Position numbers and translations under genes: made by a program. Below the pieces are notes generated by a model. It had not been told where the DNA came from, ran no database searches, and saw nothing but the letters and a program-made list of their open reading frames with translations. Of a stretch of DNA of 64,000 nucleotides, positions 11,025 through 21,089 are shown one piece after another; the stretch's first letter is position 1, and every line of letters starts with the position of its first letter. Source of the DNA: Mycobacterium sp. SM1. Its GTDB lineage: Bacteria > Actinomycetota > Actinomycetes > Mycobacteriales > Mycobacteriaceae. The stretch spans positions 372,001-436,000 of the forward strand of contig NZ_JAFLNH010000002.1 of assembly GCF_018361265.1 (NCBI RefSeq), written 5' to 3'.

Positions 11025-11765
11025 TCAGGCCTCCAGCAGTTCCGCAAGGTCGGTCACCACGACGTCGGCGCCGTTGCGGCGCAACTCCTCGGCGTGGCCC
11101 ACCCGGTCCACCCCGACGACGAAGCCGAAGTTGCCCGCCCGGCCCGCCGCCACGCCGGACACCGCGTCCTCGAAGACCGCCGCCGCATCGGGGGTGACGT
11201 CGAGCAACTGGGCGGCGCGCAAAAACGAGTCCGGCGCGGGCTTGCCGGCGAGGTGCTCCTCGCGCAGGGTCACGCCGTCGACTCGCTGGTGGACAAACCT
11301 GTCCAAACCGCTGGCCTGCAGCACCTCGCGGGTGTTGGCGCTGGCGGATACCACCGCCACGCCGAGGCCGGCGTCGGTGACCGCCTGGAGGTAACGTCGC
11401 GAGCCCTCGAACACCGCGACCCCATCCTCATGCAAGGTCTTCTGGAACATGTCGTTTTTGCGGCGGCCCAGCGCGTACACGGTCTCGGCGTCGGGGGGAT
11501 CGTCCGGGCCGCCGTCGGGCAGCCGGATGCCGCGACTGTCCAGAAATGACCGCACGCCGTCTTCGCGCTTCTTGCCGTCCACGTATCGCAGGTAGTCGGT
11601 GTCCACGTCGAAGGGGACGAACTTCTCGCCGGTGCGCTCGGCCCGCCGGGAAAGGTACTCATCGAACGTGGCCTTCCACGCCCTGGCGTGCACGCTCGCG
11701 GTGTCGGTGAGCACACCGTCGAGGTCAAACAGACAGGCGCGCACGGTATTCGGCAGACCCAGCAT
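11025..11765 (-). CDS. HAD-superfamily beta-phosphoglucomutase-like protein (Rv3400-like)
   Basis: 246 residues from the ATG at 11765. Motif I is [13 protein letters not shown] with the two catalytic aspartates, motif II is VVSASANT, motif III is the lysine in AGKPAPDSF, and motif IV is [19 protein letters not shown]. The cap domain lies between about residues 20 and 100. This is the beta-phosphoglucomutase pattern, pairing with the GH65 phosphorylase that starts 2 bases downstream. The ATG at 11765 has GAGG five bases upstream; a GTG at 11798 would add 11 residues but lacks a ribosome binding site. Confidence 0.88.
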   Translation of the reverse strand: MLGLPNTVRACLFDLDGVLTDTASVHARAWKATFDEYLSRRAERTGEKFVPFDVDTDYLRYVDGKKREDGVRSFLDSRGIRLPDGGPDDPPDAETVYALGRRKNDMFQKTLHEDGVAVFEGSRRYLQAVTDAGLGVAVVSASANTREVLQASGLDRFVHQRVDGVTLREEHLAGKPAPDSFLRAAQLLDVTPDAAAVFEDAVSGVAAGRAGNFGFVVGVDRVGHAEELRRNGADVVVTDLAELLEA

Positions 11766-12086
11766 TGGACCTCGCTTCCCGGGCAGGTCGGGCGGCACCG
11801 CGTCAGCATGCCCGCTTGGGTGGCACTGGCCAGTCCAGTCCGCGGCCAGTACGCGGCTAGGCCAGTATCACGTCGATCTCTTGATTGCGCATCCTCGGAC
11901 CAAGCGCGGACGCGTTCCCCGGCGCGAATCCGGGCATGAAGTCAGCGAATGCACGTCTTCACCTATATATCAGGCGCGCCGGCGCGCCCATGAAACACCC
12001 GCGCGGGTAGTCTGCGGGTAGTCTGAGAGATCGCCGTTCAAGGGGGAGGCACACGACCGACGCTCCGCTCCGGAGAGGGCCACACC
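11766..12086. promoter_or_regulatory. Divergent intergenic region with short tandem and palindromic repeats
   Basis: This 321-base gap separates the leftward sugar operon from the crotonase gene. It contains a GC-rich palindrome, GGCGCGCCGGCGCGCC, near 11972, and an 11-bp perfect tandem repeat GCGGGTAGTCT at 12003-12024. TAGTCT in each repeat unit could serve as a -10 hexamer for the rightward gene. No coding sequence is supported. Confidence 0.35.
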
Positions 12087-12887
12087 ATGAGCTATCGGCA
12101 TATCACCGTCGACGGTGACCGGTTCGTCACCATCTGCATGAACCGCCCCGAGCGCCGCAACGCGTTGTCCCTCGATCACATGCTGGAGTTGATCGACGCG
12201 TTTCGGGTCGCCGGCGCCTCGGACTGCAGCGGAGTCATCTTGGCCGGCGCGGGCCCGGTGTTTTGCGCCGGCCACGACTTCGCCGACATGGTGGGTCAAG
12301 ACCTCGGCTTTATGCGTCACCTTCTCGGTGTCTGCGCCGAGCTGATGGCGAGCATGCAGTCGATCCGCCAGCCGGTGATCGCGAAAGTCCAGGGGCTGGC
12401 CACCGCGGCGGGCTGCCAGTTGGTGTGCTCGTGCGATCTGGCGGTGGCATCGACCGAGGCGGGTTTCGCTCTTCCCGGCGGGAAGGGTGGCTGGTTTTGC
12501 CACACGCCGCTGGTCGCGGTGGCGCGGTCGGTCGAGCGCAAGCGAGCGTTGGAAATGGCCTTCACCGGCGACCCCATCGATGCCCACACCGCGCTGCAGT
12601 GGGGCATGGTCAACCGGGTGGTCCCCCCCGACCAGCTCGACGCCGCCACCACCGATCTGCTGGCTCGTGCCACCCGGGGGAGCTTTGCCTCCAAGGCGCT
12701 GGGCAAGGCGGCGTTTTACGCCCAGGTCGATCTCGACCAGCCCAAAGCCTATGCGCATGCCGTCGAAGTGATGGCCGCGGCCAGCCAGCTTCCCGACGCC
12801 CGGGAAGCCATGGCCGCCTTTTTAGAGAAGCGCCCGGCGGTGTGGGCAGAGCCGACTGCGCTGGGGCACAAACCGGCTCAGGGCTGA
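12087..12887 (+). CDS. Enoyl-CoA hydratase/isomerase (crotonase) family protein
   Basis: 266 residues. The crotonase fold is shown by the CoA-binding oxyanion-hole loops AGAGPVFCAGHDFADM (about 52-67) and GLATAAGCQLVCSCDLAVAS (about 107-126), and by the LPGGKGGWFCHTP segment. The usual second catalytic glutamate (EnoE164 equivalent) falls where the sequence reads glycine/tryptophan, so it may be an isomerase or thioesterase-like member rather than a true hydratase. The start is supported by GGAGAGGG ahead of the ATG. It occupies the place where M. tuberculosis has phyA, idsA1 and Rv3399, so the region has been remodelled. Confidence 0.85.
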   Translation: MSYRHITVDGDRFVTICMNRPERRNALSLDHMLELIDAFRVAGASDCSGVILAGAGPVFCAGHDFADMVGQDLGFMRHLLGVCAELMASMQSIRQPVIAKVQGLATAAGCQLVCSCDLAVASTEAGFALPGGKGGWFCHTPLVAVARSVERKRALEMAFTGDPIDAHTALQWGMVNRVVPPDQLDAATTDLLARATRGSFASKALGKAAFYAQVDLDQPKAYAHAVEVMAAASQLPDAREAMAAFLEKRPAVWAEPTALGHKPAQG

Positions 12888-12914
12888 CGCGCGGCGCCAC
12901 TAAACTCGCTGCTA

Positions 12915-14507
12915 ATGGCCGAATCCGCTGACCTCGATACTGCCGGGCCCCGCCCCGTGCTGGTCGTCGATTTCGGCGCTCAATACGCGCAGCTGATCGC
13001 CCGGCGGATCCGGGAGGCGCGGGTGTTTTCGGAGGTCATCGGCCACACCGCCTCGATCGAGGAGATCAAGGCCCGCAGGCCGCGGGCCGTCGTGCTCTCC
13101 GGTGGGCCGGCCAGCGTCTACGCCGAGGGGGCCCCGCAACTTGATCCGGCGCTATTCGAGCTGGGCGTGCCGGTGTTCGGCATCTGCTACGGCTTTCAGG
13201 CCATGACCCAGGCCCTCGGTGGCACCGTCGAACGCACCGGGACCAGCGAATACGGGCGCACCGAACTGAAAACTTTGGGCGGCGAATTGCATTCAGAGCT
13301 GCCCGAGACCCAGCCGGTCTGGATGAGCCACCGGGATGCCGTCAGCGTGGCACCGGATGGGTTCGACGTGGTGGCCACCAGCCCGGGCTCGCCGGTGGCG
13401 GCCTTCGAAGACCGCACGCGGCGCCTGGCCGGGGTGCAATACCACCCCGAGGTGATCCACACCCCGCACGGCCAACAGGTGCTGAGCCGGTTTCTGCACG
13501 AGTTCGCCGGGATCGGTGCCCAGTGGACCGCAGCCAACATCACCGATGCACTGATCGAGCAGGTACGCAACCAGATCGGTGCTGGCCGCGCGATTTGCGG
13601 GCTGTCCGGCGGTGTGGATTCCGCGGTGGCTGCGGCGCTGGTGCAGCGCGCCATCGGCGACCGGTTGACGTGCGTCTTCGTCGATCACGGCCTGTTGCGC
13701 GCCGGAGAGCGCGCGCAGGTGCAGCGCGATTTCGTAGCCGCTACCGGCGCCAACCTGGTCACCGTGGATGCGGCGGCGACCTTCCTGGATGCGCTGTCGG
13801 GGGTGACCTCGCCCGAGGGCAAGCGCAAGATCATCGGCCGGCAGTTCATTCGGGCCTTCGAGAGCGCGGTGCGAGACATCCTGGGCGACAGTGCTTCTGG
13901 GGCTGCTGGCGAAAACATCGAGTTTCTGGTGCAGGGCACGCTGTATCCGGACGTGGTGGAGTCCGGGGGCGGCAGCGGCGCCGCGAACATCAAAAGCCAC
14001 CACAACGTCGGCGGGCTGCCCGGCGACTTGAAGTTCAAACTTGTCGAGCCGCTGCGCCTGCTGTTCAAAGACGAGGTGCGCGCGGTCGGTCGCGAGTTAG
14101 GCCTGCCGGAGGAGATCGTTGCGCGCCAGCCCTTTCCGGGCCCGGGTCTGGCTATCCGGATTGTCGGGGAGGTTACCGCCCAACGGCTGGACACGTTGCG
14201 GCGCGCGGACGCGATCACGCGGGAGGAACTGACCGCCGCCGGCCTGGACGGCCTGATCTGGCAGTGCCCGGTGATCCTGCTGGCCGACATCCGCTCGGTC
14301 GGCGTGCAAGGTGACGACCGCACCTATGGGCATCCGATCGTGCTGCGGCCGGTGTCTAGCGAGGACGCGATGACCGCCGACTGGGCCCGGGTGCCCTACG
14401 AGGTGCTGGAGCGCATCTCGACCCGGATCACGAACGAGGTTCCCGAGGTCAATCGCGTGGTGCTGGACATCACCAGCAAGCCGCCGGCCACCATCGAGTG
14501 GGAGTAG
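12915..14507 (+). CDS. guaA: GMP synthase (glutamine-hydrolysing)
   Basis: 530 residues. It makes GMP from XMP, glutamine and ATP. The class I amidotransferase domain comes first, with nucleophile Cys in VFGICYGFQ (about residue 94) and catalytic His in [11 protein letters not shown] (about 181). The ATP-pyrophosphatase domain has the P-loop GLSGGVDSA (about 233). The C-terminal dimerisation domain ends with [12 protein letters not shown], the invariant GuaA terminus. It completes the IMP to GMP route begun by guaB2. The ATG at 12915 follows the crotonase stop by 27 bases. Confidence 0.96.
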   Translation: MAESADLDTAGPRPVLVVDFGAQYAQLIARRIREARVFSEVIGHTASIEEIKARRPRAVVLSGGPASVYAEGAPQLDPALFELGVPVFGICYGFQAMTQALGGTVERTGTSEYGRTELKTLGGELHSELPETQPVWMSHRDAVSVAPDGFDVVATSPGSPVAAFEDRTRRLAGVQYHPEVIHTPHGQQVLSRFLHEFAGIGAQWTAANITDALIEQVRNQIGAGRAICGLSGGVDSAVAAALVQRAIGDRLTCVFVDHGLLRAGERAQVQRDFVAATGANLVTVDAAATFLDALSGVTSPEGKRKIIGRQFIRAFESAVRDILGDSASGAAGENIEFLVQGTLYPDVVESGGGSGAANIKSHHNVGGLPGDLKFKLVEPLRLLFKDEVRAVGRELGLPEEIVARQPFPGPGLAIRIVGEVTAQRLDTLRRADAITREELTAAGLDGLIWQCPVILLADIRSVGVQGDDRTYGHPIVLRPVSSEDAMTADWARVPYEVLERISTRITNEVPEVNRVVLDITSKPPATIEWE

Positions 14508-14584
14508 CCCGTAAAGCCCGTAAGAGCCCAGCTTCGCCTTCGGGGCCCTTGACGTTGTCGGGGAGGCGGTGTTTACTCAATTGA

Positions 14585-14600
14585 TCGAACATTTATTCGA
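14585..14600 (+). promoter_or_regulatory. LexA (SOS) box of imuA'-imuB
   Basis: TCGAAC-ATTT-ATTCGA differs at a single base from the mycobacterial SOS consensus TCGAAC-N4-GTTCGA. It lies 60 bases before the imuA' start. Its half-sites are identical to those of the box ahead of dnaE2 at 28929-28944. Confidence 0.88.
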
Positions 14601-14644
14601 AAACAGTGGACCAACCTGGCTCGAGGGTCACGCCGGAGGTGATT

Positions 14645-15319
14645 ATGGCGGCGCTCCTTGTTCGCGACCACCGGGATGGCGGCCTCGCCGAGCGGCTGAC
14701 GGTGCTGCGCGGGCAGATGGCGGCGGTGTCCGGGAAGGTCGGTGCCGGGCGGCGAGGGCACGCTGACCGGGACGTTCTGGACTCAGAAACTCGGTTGCCC
14801 ATTCCGCAGGCGCTGGCAGACGTGCTGCCTGATGCGGTGCCACGGGGAACGGTGGCGGTGTTGTCGGGGGCCCGCTCGCTGCTGCTGGGCATGGTGGCCG
14901 CGGTAACTGCGGCGGGCGGGAACACGGTCCTTGTCGGGCAGCCCGATATCGGACTGCTCGCCGCCGTGGAGATGGGGGCGGACCTGAGCCGGCTTGCGGT
15001 GATTCCCGATCCCGGGACCGATCCGGTGGAGGTGGCAGCGGTGCTTCTGGACGGGATGGATGTGGTTGTTCTCGGCTTAAGCGGTCGCTCGGTGCCGCCG
15101 GCGCGGGCGCGCGCGGTAGCAGCCCGTGCCCGTCATAAAGGCTGCACCCTGCTAGTCACCGACGGCGACTGGCGCGGGACGGCGATACGTCTGCAGGCCC
15201 GGGTCTGCGGCTATGAGACCACCTGCGGCACTGCCGTTCCCGGTTTCGGACGGATCGCTGGGGTGCGGCTTCAGGTCCGCCGGGTGGGGGGACGGGCGGT
15301 CCGGACGCCGACGGGGTGA
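14645..15319 (+). CDS. imuA': ImuA', mutasome accessory protein (RecA-like)
   Basis: 224 residues from the ATG at 14645, chosen because GGAGGTGATT precedes it; a GTG at 14606 is possible. The protein is the Rv3395c type, distantly related to RecA/Sul[21 protein letters not shown] takes the place of a Walker-like loop, and [11 protein letters not shown] precedes a basic tail. In mycobacteria ImuA', ImuB and DnaE2 together carry out DNA-damage-induced mutagenesis. ImuB starts 8 bases after this stop, so the two are probably co-transcribed from the LexA-controlled promoter. Confidence 0.85.
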   Translation: MAALLVRDHRDGGLAERLTVLRGQMAAVSGKVGAGRRGHADRDVLDSETRLPIPQALADVLPDAVPRGTVAVLSGARSLLLGMVAAVTAAGGNTVLVGQPDIGLLAAVEMGADLSRLAVIPDPGTDPVEVAAVLLDGMDVVVLGLSGRSVPPARARAVAARARHKGCTLLVTDGDWRGTAIRLQARVCGYETTCGTAVPGFGRIAGVRLQVRRVGGRAVRTPTG

Positions 15320-15326
15320 GGTGGGC

Positions 15327-16904
15327 GTGGTGGTTTCCCGGGTCCTGGCGCTCTGGTGCATGGACTGGCCCGCGGTCGCCGCGGCGGCGGCCGCGGGGCT
15401 GCCCGCGACGGCCCCGGTCGCGATAACCCTGGCCAACCGGGTGATCGCCTGCTCATCGGCTGCGCGTTCGGCAGGAGTGCTGCGGGGGTTGCGGCGGCGG
15501 GACGCGGTGGCCCGCTGCCCGCAACTACACGCCGTGACGGCGGACACCGACCGCGACGCCCGCTTTTTCGAAAAGGTAGTCGCGGCGGTAGCCGAGCTGG
15601 CGCCCCGCGCTGAGGTGCTGCGGCCGGGACTGCTGGTGTTGCCGGTGCGTGGGGTGGCCCGCTTCTTCGGGTCCGAGCAGCACGCCGCCGAGCGGTTGAC
15701 CGACGCGGTGGCCGCGGTCGGCGTCGAATGCCAGGTCGGCATCGCCGACCGGTTGTCCACCGCGGTGTTCGCCGCGCGTGCGGGCCGTGTAGTGGAGCCC
15801 GGAGAAGACGCGCGGTTTCTGTCGGCGCTGTCGATCCGCCAACTCTGCGTCGAGCCCAGCTTGTCCGGTCCGGGGCGGGAAGCGTTGACGGATCTGCTGT
15901 GGCGGATGGGGATTCGCACTATTGGGCAGTTCGCTGCGCTGGCGCGCGCCGACGTCGCTTCGCGGTTCGGCGCCGACGCGGTGGCCGCGCACCGATTCGC
16001 CTGTGGCGAACCGGAACGCGCGCCGTCGGGGCGGGTGCCGCCGGCGGCGCTCGAGGCCGTGCTGCGCTGCGATCCACCGGTCGACCGGGTTGACGCCGCA
16101 GCGTTTGCCGGGCGCTCGCTGGCGGCCACATTGCATCAGACGCTGCTGGCTGCCGGGGTGGCCTGCACCCGGCTGGCCATTCATGCCGTCACCGCCAATG
16201 GCGAAGAGCTGCAACGGGTATGGCGGTGCGCCGAGCCGTTGACAGAGGATGCCACCGCCGATCGGGTGCGCTGGCAGCTGGATGGGTGGTTGCACAATCG
16301 AACCGCCGCCGATCGCCCCGCAGCCCCGGTGGTGCTGTTACGGCTGCAGGCGGTGGAGGTGGTTTCCGGCGAGGCGCTGCAGTTGCCGTTGTGGGGCGGT
16401 CCCGGTGAGGACGACAGGCTGCGGGCCCGTCGGGCACTGGCGCGGGTGCAGAGCCTGCTCGGCCACCAGGCGGTGCAGGCACCGGTGCTCAGCGGGGGCC
16501 GCGGGCCGGCCGAGCGCATCACCTTGTCGCCGCTGGGGGATCCGCCGGTGCCCCGAGCCGACCCGGGCCGGCCGTGGCCCGGTCAGCTGCCCGAGCCCTC
16601 ACCGGCGGTGCTGCTCGACGATCCGGTGGATTTGCTTGATGCTCAAGGCAATCCAGTAAGGGTAACCAGCCGCGGGCTGTTCTCCGCCGATCCGGCGCGG
16701 CTGATCGCCCACGGTCGAGACAACCAGCTGCGCTGGTGGGCCGGACCCTGGCCGGTTGACGAGCGGTGGTGGGATCCGGATCGCGGGGCGGCCCGGCGGG
16801 GCCGCGCCGCGCGCGCCCAGATGTTGCTGGAGGGCGACCCCGGTATCGCGCTGCTGCTGTGCTACCGCCAGCGACGCTGGTATCTGGAGGGCCGCTACGA
16901 GTAG
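15327..16904 (+). CDS. imuB: ImuB, inactive Y-family polymerase homologue of the mutasome
   Basis: 525 residues from the GTG at 15327 (15321 and 15330 are alternatives; all lie just past the imuA' stop). It has the Y-polymerase layout: palm/fingers (1-170), thumb with RMGIRTIGQFAALARADVASRFG (about 200-225), little finger and a long C-terminal region. At the N-terminus, LALWCMDWPAVAAAAAAGLP lacks the metal-binding acidic pair of active Y-family enzymes, as in known ImuB proteins. ImuB acts as the hub joining the beta clamp, ImuA' and DnaE2. QLPLWGG near 390 resembles a clamp-binding peptide. It is SOS-inducible through the upstream LexA box. Confidence 0.92.
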   Translation: MVVSRVLALWCMDWPAVAAAAAAGLPATAPVAITLANRVIACSSAARSAGVLRGLRRRDAVARCPQLHAVTADTDRDARFFEKVVAAVAELAPRAEVLRPGLLVLPVRGVARFFGSEQHAAERLTDAVAAVGVECQVGIADRLSTAVFAARAGRVVEPGEDARFLSALSIRQLCVEPSLSGPGREALTDLLWRMGIRTIGQFAALARADVASRFGADAVAAHRFACGEPERAPSGRVPPAALEAVLRCDPPVDRVDAAAFAGRSLAATLHQTLLAAGVACTRLAIHAVTANGEELQRVWRCAEPLTEDATADRVRWQLDGWLHNRTAADRPAAPVVLLRLQAVEVVSGEALQLPLWGGPGEDDRLRARRALARVQSLLGHQAVQAPVLSGGRGPAERITLSPLGDPPVPRADPGRPWPGQLPEPSPAVLLDDPVDLLDAQGNPVRVTSRGLFSADPARLIAHGRDNQLRWWAGPWPVDERWWDPDRGAARRGRAARAQMLLEGDPGIALLLCYRQRRWYLEGRYE

Positions 16905-16924
16905 CTCGCTTGCACCGAGCGTGA

Positions 16925-17986
16925 TCAGGGCACCCCCGGTGAGCCCAGCCGCCGAGCGAACAGCCCAACCCGCTGGATGCACCGGTCGAAGAACGCCGCC
17001 GGATCAACATCGATACCGAGCTGCGCGTTGGGATTTCGGCCCCAACAACCTAGCCGGTCCACAACCGTCATGCCGCGGGTCAGGCTACCTGTCAGCTCGA
17101 TGTCCACCGTCGCCACTTGGGTGGCTACCAGCTGCGGATCCAGCGCGACGGCGGCGGCCAGCGGATCATGCAGGGGCGCCAGATACCCGTGGCCGCGGTC
17201 CTGGTAGGCCTCGAAGTAAAACCGCATCGCGTCCTCGATCACCCGGATCAGCGGGTTGGTGGCCGTCGAGCGGGTGCCGCGCTCGTCCGCCGGGCTCATC
17301 ACCGTCGTCCTCGAGCCCGCGGCGGCCGCCAACTTCCCGAGGATCTCCGGCGTCATGACGATCCTTCGGGTCAGCTCCAATCCACACACAATCGGGAGTT
17401 CCCGCGGCCCTCCCTCGCTCGCCTCCGCGGCCCAGCCGGTGAACACCGCGGCCGCGGCCTCGGGATCCACGCTGATATTGAATTCGGCCACCGCCGTGGC
17501 GTTGCCCCGGTAGTCGTAGGCCCCGCCCATGATCACCAGCCGGCGCAGCAGCCGCGGCAGCGCGGGTTCGGCGCGCAACGCGAGCGCCAGATTCGTCAGC
17601 GGCCCGGTGGCCACACCGATCAGCTCGCCCGGATGGCTGCGCGCCGCCCGCACCCAGGCCGTCGCGGAGTCATAGCTGGTGAGCCGGCGGTTGCTGGATG
17701 GCAGCTCGGCATACCCTAACCCCCGTATCCCGTGGGTTTTCTCACCGGTGCGCAGCGGGGAGCTCAACGGTTGGTCGGCTCCTTTGGACACCGGTATTTC
17801 GGTGGCGCGGCACAATTCGAGCAGCGCGAGGTTGTTGGCGCAAACCTGCCCCACCGCGGCATTGCCGGCGGTCGAGGCGATACCGACGAGGTCGGCGTCC
17901 GGGCTGGCCAGCAGATACACCAACGCCAGCGCGTCGTCGACGCCGGTGTCCACATCGGCGAAAACCGGGGACACCACGACGTTCAC
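16925..17986 (-). CDS. iunH: Nucleoside hydrolase (IunH family)
   Basis: 353 residues, somewhat longer than the usual 310-330 of the family. It hydrolyses the N-glycosidic bond of ribonucleosides to base and ribose. The calcium site is the N-terminal DVDTGVDDALAL (11-22) with the distal aspartate in HDPLAAAVALDP (about 288). The catalytic region includes VIMGGAYDYRGN and AEFNISVDPEAA. The start is a GTG without a strong ribosome binding site. It is convergent with imuB, 20 bases between stops, and fits the salvage genes elsewhere in the window. Confidence 0.9.
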   Translation of the reverse strand: MNVVVSPVFADVDTGVDDALALVYLLASPDADLVGIASTAGNAAVGQVCANNLALLELCRATEIPVSKGADQPLSSPLRTGEKTHGIRGLGYAELPSSNRRLTSYDSATAWVRAARSHPGELIGVATGPLTNLALALRAEPALPRLLRRLVIMGGAYDYRGNATAVAEFNISVDPEAAAAVFTGWAAEASEGGPRELPIVCGLELTRRIVMTPEILGKLAAAAGSRTTVMSPADERGTRSTATNPLIRVIEDAMRFYFEAYQDRGHGYLAPLHDPLAAAVALDPQLVATQVATVDIELTGSLTRGMTVVDRLGCWGRNPNAQLGIDVDPAAFFDRCIQRVGLFARRLGSPGVP

Positions 17987-18042
17987 CGCGGCAAGGATAC
18001 CGGGCGCGAGCCATCCCCGGATCGCTGGATGAGATCGCTGGA

Positions 18043-20109
18043 TTACCAGTGCACTCCGGGCAGCAGGCGGACCGCTTTTTGGACAAGCCCGGGAACGCGC
18101 ATCCCGGTGATGGCGGGGACCGGGGGTTTCGGCCGGCGCCGCGGGCGCGCATGCCCCGTGCTGGCTGCCGCGCCCGCTCCTTCGGCCGTTGCGGCCCGGA
18201 TCGCCGCCGCGGGCTCCGGGTCGGGGGACGCCAGGCCGCGTGCCGCCGGGGAATCCGGGTAGCCCAGGTAGAGCTGGTGCAGGATCCGCCGTGAGAGCCG
18301 CGGCGCGAAGTAGTAGCCGATCTCGGCGAGTGTGCCCAGCGGGGTGTCGATGCGCACCGGCTTTTCGATCAACGCCCGCACGACCATCGCCGCGGCGTGT
18401 TCGGCGCTGATCGGGCGCACCGGGGGCAGCCGCGCTGACGGCTCGATCATCGGGGTGCGCACCAGCGGCATGTGGATGTTGGTGAAGGTGATGTGATCCG
18501 ACACGGTCTCGGAGGCCACCACGTCGGCGAACATGTCCAGGGCGGCCTTGGTCGGCAGGTATGCGCTGTAGTTGGGGTTGCGCGCCAGCACGCCACCACT
18601 GGAGATGTTGACAACGTGGCCGAAGCGCCGCTCGCGCCAGTGCGGCAGCAGCGCCAGCACCATCCGGACCGCGCCGAAGTAATTCACCGCCATCGTCCGC
18701 TCGTAGTCGTGCAGCCGCTCGGTGGCGTTGACCACCGAGCGGCGGATCGACCGGCCGGCGTTGTTGACCAAATAGTCGACGTGATCGAAGCGGCCCAAGA
18801 TGTCCTTGACGGTGTGCTCCACCGACGCGGAGTCGGTGACGTCACACGTGAAAGCATGTGCCTGACCGCCGTTCGCGCGGATCTCAGCGACCAGCTCGTC
18901 GAGCGCCGCGGCGTTGCGGGCCAGCGCGAGCACCGTGGCTCCCCGCGCGGCCACCGCGATCGCCGAGGCCCGGCCGATACCGCTGGACGCGCCGGTGATG
19001 ATGACGTGCTTGCCGACCAGCGGCCCGGCCGGATCATCGCGACGCGCCCGATCCGGGTCCAGGCGCTCAGCCCAGTACCGCCACAGCGCGGGCGCGTACG
19101 TGTTGAACTCCGGAACCTGGATTCCAGTGCCGGACAGCGCGCTGCGGGTGTTATCGGAGGTGAAGGTGGGCGCGGTGTCGAGCAGGCCGAGGACCTCGGC
19201 GGGCACACCCAGCTGGGCGGCCACCACATCGCGGACCACCCTGGCCCGGCCGCGCGCGTTGAGCAGCGGTGCCGCCACCGCGCGCGGCAGCGGCCCGCGC
19301 AGCGGCGGCAGGCCCGCAGCCTTCGCGACTCCTCGGTAGATGCCGTGCAGCCCAATGTTGTTCGGAGCGGTCAAGTGAAATGTCTGGCCGTCGCGGCCCG
19401 CGGCGTGGATCAGCTCGACCATCGCGTCGACGACGTAGTCGACCGGCACGATATTGGCGCCCCCGGCGTCGGGCAGCACGACCGGGATGAACCGGGGCAA
19501 CTTGGCCAGCCGGGCCAGCACCGGGAAGACGTAGTACGGCCCGTCGATCTTGTCCATCTCGCCGGTGCGTGAATCGCCCACCACCACGGCGGGCCGGTAG
19601 ATGCGGTAGCGCAGGCCCGGCGTCGAGCGCACCAGCAGCTCGGCGTCGAACTTGGCCTGGTGATACGGGGTGGGCAGCTGCTGGCCGACGTCGAAGTCCG
19701 CTTCGGTGTATTCGCCGGCGAAATCGCCGGCGACCGCGATCGACGACACGTGATGCAGCGTGGCGTCGAGCCGCCGCGCCAGCGCGATCACGGCTCGGGT
19801 GCCGCCGACGTTGACGGCGCGCTGCTCGGCCTCACCGGCGGTGATGTCGTAGATCGCACCGCAGTGCACCACATGATCGATGCCTCCGAGATCGGCGACA
19901 GCGTCCTCGGTCAATCCGAGGTCGGGCTGTGTCAGGTCACCGACCAGCGGTTTTGCCCGCTCATCCCACCCGCTGGCGAGGCGTTCGAAGCGGCCGAGGG
20001 ACCGGCGGCGGACGAGCACCCGGACCTCGGCCCCGGCCTGGGCCTGCAGGAGACGGGATACCACGCGGCGCCCGATGAATCCGGTACCGCCGGTAACGAG
20101 ATAACGCAT
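18043..20109 (-). CDS. acrA1: Two-domain fatty acyl-CoA reductase (AcrA1 type)
   Basis: 688 residues with two Rossmann domains. The N-terminal extended SDR half starts YLVTGGTGFIGRRVVSRL (3-20) and has the active-site pair YHQAKFDAE (about 148-156); it corresponds to the acyl-thioester reductase. The C-terminal classical SDR starts VIITGASSGIGRASAIAV (about 370-387), contains YLVNNAGRS, and has Tyr-Lys in AYLPTKAALD (about 525). The pair fits reduction of acyl-CoA to aldehyde and then alcohol, for wax or ether lipid synthesis. The C-terminal tail is Ala/Pro/Arg-rich. cmaA1, the expected downstream neighbour in M. tuberculosis, is absent. Confidence 0.88.
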   Translation of the reverse strand: MRYLVTGGTGFIGRRVVSRLLQAQAGAEVRVLVRRRSLGRFERLASGWDERAKPLVGDLTQPDLGLTEDAVADLGGIDHVVHCGAIYDITAGEAEQRAVNVGGTRAVIALARRLDATLHHVSSIAVAGDFAGEYTEADFDVGQQLPTPYHQAKFDAELLVRSTPGLRYRIYRPAVVVGDSRTGEMDKIDGPYYVFPVLARLAKLPRFIPVVLPDAGGANIVPVDYVVDAMVELIHAAGRDGQTFHLTAPNNIGLHGIYRGVAKAAGLPPLRGPLPRAVAAPLLNARGRARVVRDVVAAQLGVPAEVLGLLDTAPTFTSDNTRSALSGTGIQVPEFNTYAPALWRYWAERLDPDRARRDDPAGPLVGKHVIITGASSGIGRASAIAVAARGATVLALARNAAALDELVAEIRANGGQAHAFTCDVTDSASVEHTVKDILGRFDHVDYLVNNAGRSIRRSVVNATERLHDYERTMAVNYFGAVRMVLALLPHWRERRFGHVVNISSGGVLARNPNYSAYLPTKAALDMFADVVASETVSDHITFTNIHMPLVRTPMIEPSARLPPVRPISAEHAAAMVVRALIEKPVRIDTPLGTLAEIGYYFAPRLSRRILHQLYLGYPDSPAARGLASPDPEPAAAIRAATAEGAGAAASTGHARPRRRPKPPVPAITGMRVPGLVQKAVRLLPGVHW

Positions 20110-20184
20110 GCCGTCTATGGTGGCCGTCGCCGGCCGCGCCCGTCAACCGACGTGTGACGCGGCGGGCGGGCGCGTGGGGGGCGT

Positions 20185-20886
20185 TCAGTTGAAGGCGCGG
20201 ATGCCGTCCCAATCCACCAGCGTCCAGCCGGCCGTCGGGCTGCCGGTGATCACCACACGGCCACCGGTGGGCAGCGGATGACTGGTGAGCAGGCTGTCCT
20301 TGGGGTTTTTGACGTTCATCAGCGTCCAGATCATGATCGCGGTGCCGTGCGAGAACGCGACCGGCTTGCTGTGGTGGCTGTCGTAGATTTTCTGGACGGC
20401 GGCGCTAAACCGGTCGTTGAACTCGTTGCCGTTGATCGATCCCGGGATAGCGTCTCGGCGGTCGCCGTTCAGCCAGTCCTTGGGGGCAAGCAGATAGGTG
20501 GAGTTGGCCATCGATTGGGGCTTGCGGTCAAACCAGCCGGCGTCGATTTCGCGCAGGCCGGGCAGGATTTCGACCTGCTTGCCCAGCTCCTCGGCCAGCG
20601 GCGCGGCGGTCTGCTGGGTTTCGACCATGCTGGAGGCATAAACGGCGTCGTAGCCGTTACGGGCGAGTTGATGGGCCAGCTGCCGCGCCTGCCCGCGGCC
20701 TTCCTCGGTCAGGCCCGGCCCGGGCACCTCGGTGTCGATGATGCTCTCGGCGTTGCTTTGCGACTGGGCATGCCGGATGAACGTCAAGGTGATCGACCGC
20801 GGGTGCGGATTGCCGCCGGAACAGGCGCCGACGGCCACGGTGACGACGAGGGCGAGGGTGGCTTTCCAGACAGTGTGAGTGGGCAT
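20185..20886 (-). CDS. lpqD: Lipoprotein with histidine phosphatase fold (LpqD)
   Basis: 233 residues from the ATG at 20886. The signal peptide MPTHTVWKATLALVVTVAVG ends in a lipobox (VGAC) with C22 as the lipid-modified residue, so the protein is anchored outside the membrane. The mature domain is a histidine phosphatase (phosphoglycerate mutase-like): LTFIRHAQSQSNAES carries the phosphohistidine RHA motif, with a second conserved His in PVAFSHGTAIM. The substrate is unknown. An upstream in-frame extension to 21039 would destroy the signal peptide and is rejected. The start is divergent from htdY. Confidence 0.9.
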   Translation of the reverse strand: MPTHTVWKATLALVVTVAVGACSGGNPHPRSITLTFIRHAQSQSNAESIIDTEVPGPGLTEEGRGQARQLAHQLARNGYDAVYASSMVETQQTAAPLAEELGKQVEILPGLREIDAGWFDRKPQSMANSTYLLAPKDWLNGDRRDAIPGSINGNEFNDRFSAAVQKIYDSHHSKPVAFSHGTAIMIWTLMNVKNPKDSLLTSHPLPTGGRVVITGSPTAGWTLVDWDGIRAFN

Positions 20887-21089
20887 GGCGATAGCCTGCC
20901 TTGCCGACGGCGATGATGTGGTGTGTTTTCGCGGTTGGATGAAGAAATAATGGCTCCGATGCCCGGTGTGCTTGTGCCGCTGACCCCTGCCCTGACCGGC
21001 CAGCGGTCCCCGCGCCACACTATGGGCTATCGCCACCACACCCCTGACCGGGGCTTTCCCGCACAGATTACCTAGATTAGGAGACCCGC

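Noticed and set aside
20887..21039. N-terminal extension of LpqD
   Set aside because: Would bury the lipoprotein signal peptide.
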